From the NCBI RefSeq assembly GCF_041734735.1, contig NC_134880.1:22899746-22963745 (forward strand): a DNA stretch of 64,000 bases, written 5' to 3'. Positions 1 to 12,100 of the stretch are shown here, one piece after another. A program made the position numbers and the translations under genes. The notes below the pieces were generated by a model. That model was not told where the DNA came from, ran no database searches, and saw only the letters and a program-made list of their open reading frames with translations. Source of the DNA: Babylonia areolata. Lineage: Eukaryota > Mollusca > Gastropoda > Neogastropoda > Buccinidae. The first letter of the stretch is position 1; each line of letters starts with the position of its first letter.

Positions 1-190
1 GGAGACTTCAGCATATGGGACTTCTCTGGCTACGAGCCATACTACATGCTGTACGACCACTTCCTGGGCGACACCCACTGCCTGCACCTGGTGACCTTCA
101 GCCTGCAGGATGCCAGCGACGAGCAGCTGGCCCAGGTCATCTTCTGGCTCAACTTCCTCAAGGCCCGCGTCCCCCCGGCACTCCCTATAG
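1..190 (+). CDS. DAPK1: DAPK exon (5' partial): Roc G3 region
   Basis: Frame 1 is open from base 1. It encodes residues 1-63 and the first base of codon 64, including DFSG (the Roc G3 equivalent) and the run QVIFWLNFLKAR that is typical of DAPK1. The donor is gtcagt at 191. The exon probably begins before the window. Confidence 0.9.
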
Positions 191-3100
191 GTCAGTCATG
201 TCGGTTAACTCATTTTACTCCAGGTATGAGTTAATTCGTACCGTGATTATTTCCCCTGTGGATCAGGTACAAGTACTCTCGTACCAACACACTATTCTCT
301 TCTTCTTCAGCGTTCCTTGACTATGTCCAGATGGTCAGTCCAGAGTAGGTTACGGAGTCCACAGTCTGCTAGAGCTCTGTCACCGTTCCCCACAACTTGT
401 CCTGGAGCGCTGCAGGACTGCGCTAGATCTGGCGCCTCAGCTCTTTGTGTAGAGGGCAGTCTTGCAGGACATGGGCTGGAGTTTGAGGAGCGGGGTGTTA
501 CATGAACATTGGTATGTGTGGGAAATTTTCGGTTTGTAGAGATGGGAGAGGAGCTGGCATTGGCCTGTGCGCAGTCTGAGGATGATGACTTGCACGCTAT
601 AGGCCCGCATCCCCTCGGCACTCCCCATAGGTGAGTCTGGTTAACTCATTCTGCTCCAGGTTTGAGGATTTTTTTTTTCCACACATACCATGATTACTTC
701 CCCTGTGGACCAGGTATGAGTATTCTCGTACCAACACACTATTCTAATTTTGTTCATTCTTGCTTGGTACAGTTGGCATTTGAGTATTCTTGTACCGACA
801 CACTATTCCAATTTCGTTCATTCTTGCTTGTTACAGCTGGCATTCTGAACTGAACTGTTTATGGGTTCTGGAAGGATGAAAACTAAGCTTTGTTTTACCG
901 ATAAAATCAGCAATTCTCCATCAATCTTCACTGTTTTTGTGACCCGCCATGTTTTTTTTTCTTTCTGCAGTGGTCTTATGTAGTGCTGGTCCAGGGGAGT
1001 CGTAGCAAGCATGTAGCTGTGGGGTAGAATGAGTTAAAGGTTCTATAGCCTCTTACAGCCATCAGGCGGCGGTGAATTCATATCCACTGTGTCTAGGGCT
1101 TGGCATGGGAAGGTCGGGGTCCAGTCATCTCCTGCCACCATTTTAATCTTCCCAAACTGAAATCAGGTACCCATTCATACCTGTGTAAAGAAAACATACC
1201 CAAAAAAAGGCAAAATTTGGGTAAAGTTCCTGACGGGCGCCATAGCCGAATGGTTAAATCGTTGGACTTTCGGTCTGAGGGTCCCGGGTTCGAATCACGG
1301 TGATGGCGCCTGGTGGGTAAAGGGTGGAGATTTTTCCGATCTCCCAGGTCAACATATGTGCAGACCTGCCAGTGCCTGAACCCCCTTCGTGTGTATACGC
1401 AAGCATAAGATCAAATACGCATGTTAAAGATCCTGTAACCATGTCAACGTTCGGTGGGTTATGGAAACAAGAACATACCCAGCATGCACACCCCTGAAAG
1501 CGGAGTATGGCTGCCTACATGCGGGGTAAAAACAGTCATACACGTAAAAAGCCCACTCGCGTATATACGAGCGAACGTGGGGGTTGAAGCCCACGAACGC
1601 AGAGGAAGAAGAGGGTAAAGTTCCTTTCCCAAGGACACAACACCATGCCAAAATGGGGCCTCGAACCCTGATCACTGATGAACACTTGATCAGAATTCCA
1701 GTGCGTAACTGGCTTGACCTGGCCAGCACCTCCTTTGAAGTCCAGTTGATGTCAGCTTTAAAAGAATTCATCTGAAAATGGAGTTTAGCTGCCTGCATGG
1801 TGGGAAAAAAACAGTCATATGCGAAATTAGTACTCTGAATGCAAGATATAAGAATACTTTGTCATCTCTGTGGGAATTGCAGCCACGTACCCAACACACC
1901 CTGTTCATTCATTTACTAATTCATTCCTTCATTCCACAAGTCACTGTGGCCAGCTTCCTAACACCCCTGTGTTACCCTCTTCATTCATTCATTCATTCAT
2001 TCACTGATTCCTTCCTTCCTTCAATCCACAGGTCACTGCAGCCAGCTCCCCAGCACACCATGTTCATTCACTAATTCTTCCTTCAATCCACAGGTCACTG
2101 CTGCCAGCTCCCCAGCACACCATGTTCATTCATTCACTAATTCCTCTCTTCCTTCAATCCACAGGTCACTGCGGCCAGCTCCCCAGCACACCCTGTTCAT
2201 TCATTCACTAATTCCTTCCTTCAATCCACAGTTCACTGCAGCCAGCTCCCAAGCACACCCTGTTCATTCACTAACTCATTCCTCTCTTCCTTCAATCCAC
2301 AGGTCACTGCAGCCAGCTCCCCAACGACCCTGTGTTACCCTCCTCATTCATTCATTCACTGATTCCTCCCTTCCTTCAATCCACAGGTCACTGCAGCCAG
2401 CTCCCAAGAAGACCATGTTCATTCACTAACTCATTCCTCTCTTCCTTCAATCCACAGGTCACTGCGGCCAGCTCCCCAACACCCCCCGCGTTCTGTTGGT
2501 GGCCACCCACGCAGACAAGGCGGGATGCTCCCGCAACAGTCGTGGAGAGTACGTCAGTGTGGAGGCGTCTACGCTGCACCTCAAGATGCAGCAGATGTTC
2601 CGGCACGACATCAACCTGGTTGATCGCGTCTTCATTGTCGACGCTCAGATGGCCACATCCGCTGACATGAAGGCCCTCAAACAGACTCTGGGGGCGGAGA
2701 AACGGGACATTGTCAATGTGAGTTTTTCTGTGCATTTTGCAGGGATGTACCATCATTTACAGCCTATAAGGTGCTGTTTTTTGGGGTTTTTTTTCTCAGA
2801 TCTGACCCCTGTGTCTCACAGACTGTATGCGCCCTGTCTGTGTCTGAAAACTAAATACTGACCACCATGTCGCTGGGGCCACTCGACACAACAAACTCAA
2901 TGTATGACAACATCGTTGATCATGATCACGATCACGCAGCAACAATCTTACCACTGTTTGAATGTACATGGTTCATACGAGTTCATTTCTTTCCTTTCAG
3001 CGGCATGTTGCAAATATATACAAACTGTGTTAATTTGAAATTCACAGAATTGCATCCATTCTCGTCATCTCCTGACTGAAGATGCAACAACAACTCTCCT

Positions 3101-6100
3101 CTGTGTCAATTGTGCTGTCCCGCCTGGATTATTGTAATTCCCTACTTGTTGGTTCACCCAGCCTACCTCATTGTTAGGCTTCAGAAAGTCCAGAACTATG
3201 CTGCTCGTCTTGTCTTTCGTTCCTGTAAATTTGATTGCGTTTCTCCTCTCCTTCATGCTTTACACTGGCTCCCAGTACAAGAAAGAATTATTTACAAAGT
3301 CATCTCTCTTTGTTTCATGTCCATTGAGGCTTCTGGTCCACAGTATCTCTCTGATGTCATTCATCCTTACACACCTTCACGCCAACTCCGCTCTTCTTCT
3401 GCAATCCGCATGCTTAGGATTCTCCCTGCTCAAACCAAAACATATGGGCAACGCAGTTTTCCATTTCAAGCCCCTGTTCTTTAGAATCAACTTCCTTAGC
3501 CTCTCTGTCACTCATCTTCGCTGCAAACTTTCAAATCCAGTCTGAAGACCCACCTTTTCGCCTCCTGAATAATTCTCAACAGCTCATCCCTTTCCAGTAT
3601 GAATTAAAGTGACTATTTGTGAGTGAGTGAGTTTTGATAATTTTTAATAAATAATAATTTTTGAATAAATAACAATTTTGATAAATTTGAATAATTTTTA
3701 ATGATGTTTGGTATCTTATGTTCAGTTTTCCTTTTTGATATTTACACATGTGTTCTATTTTTTAAACGCCTAGGGCTTATTTTCAAGATTAGGCATAAAT
3801 GCTCATAACGATAATAATGTTTTTGGTGTCATATACTGTACCATGTCAAACTGATGCAAACTAGGCCTATGGTTTGCTCTGTTTGGCCAAATTTCGCGCG
3901 GCTAACAGTGAAAAGACGCCCCTTTTATTTGTAGATTTTGATGTGCAGTACTTTATTGTCTTAACTTGTGTGTGCCTAAAGAGAAAGGGAGAGGTGAAGG
4001 CTTGTTTTAGTCTATCGACAGCTATTGTGGAGTTTTATTTGTCTAGTGTTAATCCTTATCAGTGGTGTGCATGATCATATTCTATTTGTATTTATAACGA
4101 TCTCGTGATTGCACATGTTATTTTCCATGTGGTTTAGTAAAGTGTTTTTGATTGATTAATCCATGGATCGGTTGATTTATTGATGCGCCCAAGGTAAAAT
4201 CAATTTTCTTTTCGGCCAATTCAGAAAGCCTCGTGCAGAGAACAAAAAAAAGGGAAAGAAAGAAAACAACAATGATAACGATGTGCTCCATGGACTTGCA
4301 TGCAACTGAGGCCACACTCAAAAAAAAGAAAAGAAGTGACACGTCCCAAACTGGGTGCACTGATTGATTGACACATCCCAAACTGAGTGCATTGATTGAT
4401 TGACACATCCCAAACTGAGTGCATTGATTGATTGACACATCCCAAACTGAGTGCATTGGTTGATTGACACATCCCAAACTGAGTGCATTGATTGATTGAC
4501 ACATCCCAAACTGAGTGCATTGACTGATTAGCACATCTCAAACTGAGTGCATTGGTTGATTGACACACCCCAAACTGAGTGTATTGATTGATTGACACAT
4601 CCCAAACTGAGTGAATTGATTGATTGACACATCCCAAACTGAGTGCATTGATTGATTGACACATCCCAAACTGAGTGCATTGACTGATTGACACATCCCA
4701 AACTGAGTGCATTGACTGATTGACACATCCCAAACTGAGTGCATTTGATTGATTGACACGTCCCAAACTGAGTGCATTTGATTGATTGACACGTCACAAA
4801 CTGAGTGCATTGATTGATTGACACGTCCCAAACTGAGTGCATTGACTGATTGACACATCCCAAACTGAGTGTATTGACTGATTAGCACATCCCAAACTGA
4901 GTGTATTTGATTGATTGACACGTCACAAACTGAGTGCATTGATTGATTGACACGTCACAAACTGAGTGCATTGATTGATTGACACATCCCAAACTGGGTG
5001 CATTGATTGATTGACACATCCCAAACTGGGTGCATTGATTGATTTACACATCCCAAACTGAGTGCATTGATTGTTTGACACGTCCCAAACTGGGTGCATT
5101 GATTGATTGACACATCCCAAACTGGGTGCATTGATTGATTGACACATCCCAAACTGAGTGCATTGGTTGATTGACACATCCCAAACTGAGTGCATTGACT
5201 GATTAGAACATCCCAAACTGAGTGCATTGGTTGATTGACACATCCCAAACTGAGTGCATTTGATTGATTGACACATCCCAAACTGAGTGCATTGATTGAT
5301 TGACACATCCCAAACTGAGTGTATTGACTGATTAGCACATCCCAAACTGAGTGTATTTGATTGATTGACACGTCCCAAACTGGGTGCATTGATTGATTGA
5401 CACGTCCCAAACTGGGTGCACTGATTGATTGACACGTCCCAAACTGGGTGCACTGATTGATTGACACGTCCCAAACTGAGTGCATTGATTGATTGACACA
5501 TCCCAAACTGAGTGCATTGATTGATTGACACATCCCAAACTGGGTGCATTGATTGATTGACACATCCCAAACTGGGTGCACTGATGTGTCCAGGCACTCC
5601 CCAAGTCAAACGGCCTGCTGGAAGCCACCCTGCTTCAGCTGCCCACCTGGAGGAAGGAGAGCAGTGCCTACCCTGTGCTGACCTGGCCCGACTTCACGGA
5701 GACCATCAGGTCAAAGGTCAACCCGCTGGCCTCCAACGACCACATGAAACTTCTGGTGGAACAGCTGCAGCTGATGGGAGAGGTACTGCACATCACTGGC
5801 TGTCATGATCCAGGCGTGTGTTGTCGTGTGTGTTACATCCAGATGATTGTGTTGTTGATCCAGGTGTGTGTTGTTGTGTGTGCTACGTCCAGATGACTGT
5901 GTTGTTGATCCAGGCGTTTTGTGTTGTTGATCCAGGCATGTGTTGTCATGTGTGTTACATCCATACAATTGTGTCGTTGATCCAGGCTTGTATTGTCTTG
6001 TGTGTTACGTCCAGACGATTGTGTTGTTGATCCAGGCGTGTGTTGTCGTGTGTGTTACACATGTTATGTGTGTTCAACAGGTGGTGTACAGGTGATGTAT

Positions 6101-9100
6101 ATGTTCAACAGGTAGTGTACAAGTGATGTATGTGTGTTCAGCAGGTGGTGTACAGATGATGTATGTGTTCAACAGGTAGTGTACAAGTGGGATGTATGTG
6201 TGTTCAACAGGTGATGTATTATGTGTTCAACAGGTGGTGTACAGGTGATGTATGTGTTCAACAGATAGTGTACAGGTGATGTATGTGTGCGACAGGTGGT
6301 GCACAGGTGATGTGTGTGTGTTCAACAGGTGGTGTACAGGTGGTGTATGTGCGTTCAACAGGTGGTGTACAGGTGATGTATGTGTGTTCAACAGGTGGTG
6401 TACAGGTGATGTATGTGTTCAACAGATAGTGTACAGGTGATGTACGTGTTCAACAGATAGTGTACAGGTGATGTATGTGTGCGACAGGTGGTGCACAGGT
6501 GATGTATGTGTGCGACAGGTGGTGCACAGGTGATGTATGTGTGTTCAACAGGTGGTGTACAGGTGATGTATGTGTGCGACAGGTGGTGCACAGGTGATGT
6601 ATGTGTGTTCAACAGGTGGTGCACAGGTGATGTGTGTGTGTTCAACAGGTGGTGTACAGGTGGTGTATGTGTGTTCAACAGGTGGTGTACAGGTGATGTA
6701 TGTGTGTTCAACAGGTGGTGTACAGGTGATGTATGTGTTCAATAGATAGTGTACAGGTGATGTACGTGTTCAACAGATAGTGGACAGGTGATGTATGTGT
6801 GCGACAGGTGGTGCACAGGTGATGTATGTGTGCGACAGGTGGTGCACAGGTGATGTATGTGTGTTCAACAGGTAGTGTACAGGTGATGTATGTGTGCGAC
6901 AGGTGGTGCACAGGTGATGTATGTGTGTTCAACAGGTGGTGTACAGGTGATGTATGCATGTTCAACAGGTGGTGTACCTGGAGAGTGAGAGCGGGCCTGA
7001 CCTGGTGGTGCTGTCCCCTCGGTGGCTGTGCGTGGACGTGATCGGAGCCTTCATGTCGCACGACAAGATCTCCCAGGCCAGGATCACCGGCTGCTTCTCT
7101 GTGCACGAGTTCCAGCTAATGTACCCCGAGACTGACGCCTCCAACCTGCTGCAGGTAGGTGTTAAGCGCACAGGGCCAGGTGGGGTGTTGTTGTGTGGCG
7201 GGGCAGTGCTGTGACAGAGCTTCTGACTGTGGGCAGTGCTGTGACAGAGCTTCTGACTGTGGGCAGTACTGTGACAGAGCTTCTGATGTGGGCAGTACTG
7301 TGACAGAGCTTCTGATGTGGGCAGTACTGTGACAGAGCTTCTGATGTGGGCAGTTCTATTGTAGGTAGTAGAGAGAGCTTCTGATGTGGGCAGTTCTATT
7401 GTAGGTAGTAGAGAGAGCTTCTGATGTGGGCAGTTCTATTGTAGGTAGTAGAGAGAGCTTCTGATGTGGGCAGTTCTGATTGTGGGTAGTACTGTGACAG
7501 AGCTTCTGATTGTGGGTAGTACTGTGACAGAGCTTCTGATGTGGGCAGTTCTGATTGTGGGTAGTACTGTGACAGAGCTTCTGATTGTGGGTAGTACTGT
7601 GACAGAGCTTCTGATGTGGGCAGTTCTGATTGTGGGTAGTACTGTGACAGAGCTTCTGATGTGGGCAGTTCTGATGTGGACTATGCTGTTATAACAGGGC
7701 TTCTTCTTCTTCTGCGTTTGTGGGCTGCAACTCCCACGTTCACTCGTATGCATACGAGTGGGCTTTTACGTGTATGACCGGTTTTACCCCGCCATGTCGG
7801 CAGCCATACTCCGTTTTCGGGTGTGTGCATGCTGGGTATGTTCTTGCTTCCATAACCCACCGAATGCTGACATGGATTACAGGATCTTTAACGTGCGTAT
7901 TTGATCTTATGCTTGCGTATACACACGAAGGGGGTTCAGGCACTAGCAGGTCTGCACATATGTTGACCTGGGAGATCGTAAAAATCTCCACCCTTCACCC
8001 ACCAGGCGCCGTCACCGTGATTCGAACCCGGGACCCTCAGATTGACAGTCCAACGCTTTAACCACTCGGCTATTGCGCCCGTCAACAGGGCTTCTGATGT
8101 GGGCAGTTCTGATGTGGGCTATACATTATTTTATTATAACAGGGCTTCTGATGTGGGCAGTACTGTGAACAGGGCTTCTGACGGTGTGAGTAATAATGTA
8201 GCAGGACATCTAATATAGTGGTCAGTTCTTTAAAAGGGCTTCTGATATTGTGGGCTATACTGTAACAGGGCTTCTGATGTTGTGGGCAATACTGTAACAG
8301 GGCGTATGATGTTGTGGACAATACTGTAACAGGGCATATGATGTTGTGGGCAATACTGTAACAGGGCATATGATGTTGTGGGCAATACTGTAACAGGGCA
8401 TATGATGTGAGCAATACTGTAACAGGGCATATGATGTGGGCAATACTGTAACAGGGCATATGATGTGGGCAATACTGTAACAGGGCTTATGATGATGTGG
8501 GCAATACTGTAACAGGGCTTATGATGTGGGCAATACTGTAACAGGGCTTATGATGTTGTAGGCAATAACAGGGCATATTATGTTGTGGGCAATACTGTAA
8601 CAGGGCATATGATGTTGTGGGCAATACTGTAACAGGGCATATGATGTTGTGGGCAATACTGTAACAGGGCATATGATGTTGTGGGCAGTAGTGTAACAGG
8701 GATTATGATGTGGGCAATACTGTAACAGGGCTTATGATGTGGGCAATAACAGGGCATATTATGTTGTGGGCAAAACTGTAACGGCATATGTTGTTGTGGG
8801 CAATACTGTAACAGGGCATATGTTCTGGTGGGCAATACTGTAACAGGGCATATCATGTTGTGGGCAATACTGGGCAATACTGTAACAGGGCATATCATGT
8901 TGTGGGCAATACTGTAACAGGGCATATGATGTGGGCAATACTGTAACAGGGCATATCATGTTGTGGGTAATACTGTAACAGGGCTTCTGATGCTGTGGGC
9001 AATACTGTAACAGGGCATATATTGTTGTGGGCAATACTGTAACAGGGCATACGCTGTTGTGGGCAATACTGTAACAGGGCATATGATGTTGAGGGCAATA

Positions 9101-12100
9101 CTGTAACAGGGCATATATTGTTGTGGGCAATACTGTAACAGGGCATATGTTGTTGTGGGCAATACTGTAACAGGGCACATGATGTTGTGGGCAATACTGT
9201 AACAGGGCACATGATGTTGTGGGCAGTAGTGTAACAGGGATTATGATGTGGGCAATACTGTTACAGGGCTTATGATGTGGGCAATACTTTAACAGGGATT
9301 ATGATGTTGTGGGCAATAACAGGGCATATTATGTTGTGGGCAATACTGTAACGGCATATGTTGTTGTGGGCAATACTGTAACAGGGCATATGTTGTTGTG
9401 GGCAATACTGTAACAGGGCATATCATGTTGTGGGCAATACTGTAACAGGGTTTCTGATGTTGTGGGTAATACTGTAACAAGGCATTTGATGTGGGCAATA
9501 CTGTAACAGAGCATATGATGTGGGCAATACTGTAACAGGGCTTTCTGACAACACAGAAATACACCCCCCTGATGGATTAGAAATGGAAAGGGCGCACTTC
9601 TTGCTCGTCCCTGGGATGTCCTGAATATTTCTTGAACACACACACAAAAAGAAATAAAATCATAATCATCAGTCTGTTGCTAGGATCTTCTGCTACAAGG
9701 AATAGCTGTTTCTTTCAGCCACATCTTGGACCAGAAACCCAGATGGTAATGACAAGAAGAGTTTCCGGTCTTTGTGTATGTGCAGCACAAAGCAGATTTG
9801 GCTGTAACTCCTTTGCTTTTGAAAGAACAGAATCTGCCTTGCAATGGGAAAAAAAAAAAGAAAGAAAAATAGGTTAGTTTCCTATTTCAGTTTCTCAAGG
9901 AGGCACAAATCCATATACATGATGCCACATCTCTTTGGCCGATGCCTGACCAGCAGCAGAACCCAATGCGCCTAGTCAGGCCTTGAGTGCATGCATATAT
10001 ATTTGTGTACCTTTCAGAGTGGATTTCTTCTACAGAATTTTGCCAGAGGACAACACGTTTTTTTCCTGCCAAGGGTTCTTTTTCAGTGCAGCCAAGTGTG
10101 TGCTGCACACGGGAACTCAGTTTATCGTCTCATCCAAATGACTAGATGCTCAGTTTGATTTTCCAGTCAGACTAGTGGGGGAAAAGGGCAAGACTGGAAA
10201 CAGATCCCAGGCCCTCAAGGCAAGGCAAGGCAGGGCAAGGCAAGGCAGGGCAGGGCAGGGCAGGGCAAGGCAGGGCAGGCAGGGCAGGGCAAGGCAAGGC
10301 AAGGGCAGGGCAGGGCAGGGCAAGGCAAGGCAGGGCAGGGCAGGGCAGGGCAAGGCAGTGCAAGGAGTTTATTTCGTGTGCCCCCTGGGGGCATTGAAAC
10401 ATTACATACGTTCATCATTTACACATATCCGATAAATATAAAAAGAGGGATGTCAAAAAACAAGAAGTAGTCTCATTCGTTCAGTCACTTAATATGCACA
10501 AAGAAACATACAAACAACAGCAAAAAGATCAATTGAAAAAATAAATAAATAAATAAATAAGTAAATAAATAAATAAATTTTTTTTTAATCCTATCAATAG
10601 ACAGAACATTGATAAGGAGAGCTGTGAATAGCAGAAACCAAGGATTTAAGTTTTAAAAAATGAGCACACAAACAAATAGTGAAACTTATCAGCGATGTCG
10701 TTTGTGGAACATTTATCACAGATTCTTTCATTTCTTTCACGGACACTGTAACGGAAGATGAGCATCAGAACCATGCCGTCATGGACACAGTCTCACAGAC
10801 AGGTACGGTGTTGTCCACAGGTGTTTGAGGCCCTGGAGGTGTGCACACAGTGTGAGGTAGACGGGGAGGTGGAGTTCGAGTTCCCCTGCCTCAACTTCAT
10901 CGAGACCCTGTCCGGCCTGTGGCAGAAGGATGACGAGCGCTACAGCGATGCGGTCTATGGTGGGGTCAGACTCCACACCAGCTTCCAGTCTGGGGCACAG
11001 CTCAAATACCTCTTTCCCAGGATACAGGTCAGCACACCGTACCATGAAGAAAAGGGGGGGAAAAAAAAGAAAGGGGTGGTGTTGCTCTGTAGCGATGCGC
11101 TTTCTTTCCCTTGGGAGAGCATTGAGAATTTCATGCAGAGAAATGTGTTGTGACAGAGAGTAATGTAATACGACGCGATACAATGCAATACAGTTCAATT
11201 CAATACAGTATAATACATTACAACAGAACTCAATACAATATGATACAATACAACAGAACACAATACACAATGGTACAGGTGTACACTGTAAGTGTGCTGA
11301 CGATGGTACAGGTGTACATTGTACATTGTGCGTGTGTTGATGATGGTACAGGTGTACATTGTGATACAGGTGTACATTGATCGTGTGCTGATGGTGTGAC
11401 AGGTGTTTTTGCGGCACAACATGCTGGGAGAGAGCGTACAGGTGTACATTGAACGTGTGCTGATGATGGTACCGGTGTACATTGTGATACAGATGTACAT
11501 TGAAGGTGTGCTGACTATGTGACAGGTGTTTTTGCGGCGCAACATGCTGGACGAGAGCATACAGGTGTACATTGAACGTGCGCTGATGATGGTACAGGTG
11601 TACATTGTGATACAGGTGTACGTTGATCATGTGCTGATGGTGTGACAGGTGTTTTTGCGGCATAACATGCTGGGAGAGAGCATACAGGTGTACATTGAAT
11701 GTGTGCTGATGATGGTACAGGTGTACATTGTGATACAGGTGTACATTGATCATGTGCTGATGGTGTGACAGGTGTTTTGGCGGTGCAACATGCTGGGAGA
11801 GGGCGTACAGGTGTACTTTGTGCGTGTGTTGATGATGGTACAGCTGTATACATTGAGCGTGTGCTGATGATGGTACAGGTGTACATTGAGCGTGTGCTGA
11901 TGATGGTACAGCTGTACATTGAGCGTGTGCTGATGATGGTACAGGTGTATACGTTGTGATACAGGTGTACATTGAGGGTGCGCTGACGATGTGACAGGTG
12001 TTTCTGCGGCGCAACATGCTGGGCGAGAGCGAGGAGCAGGAGGTGGACCTGTACCAGTGGCACCACGGGTCCAAGTACTGCTGGGGCCAGCTGGAGGGGC

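Noticed and set aside
1240-1310. tRNA gene in the SINE head (also at 13055, 29390, 31468, 63597)
   Set aside because: A and B boxes are present, but each is joined to the same non-tRNA core and tail with target duplications, so these are SINE promoters. No acceptor stem closes convincingly.
4332-5592. CRISPR-like appearance of regular 32-bp repeats
   Set aside because: The units are directly adjacent with no unique spacers, and the locus is an intron of an animal gene.
4118-5628. Long minus-strand open frames rich in INQCTQFGMCQS
   Set aside because: They are translations of the 32-bp minisatellite, open in all three frames because the unit lacks stops. No initiation context or conservation supports a protein.
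6388-7106. Minus-strand frames with repeated HTYITCTPPVE
   Set aside because: They are translations of the intron 3 acceptor array.
8082-9647. Minus-strand frames with repeated ALLQYCPQH
   Set aside because: They are translations of the intron 4 minisatellite inside the DAPK gene.
10150-10435. Ala/Leu/Pro/Cys-rich and Gly/Arg/Gln-rich frames
   Set aside because: They come from the (AGGGC)n array.
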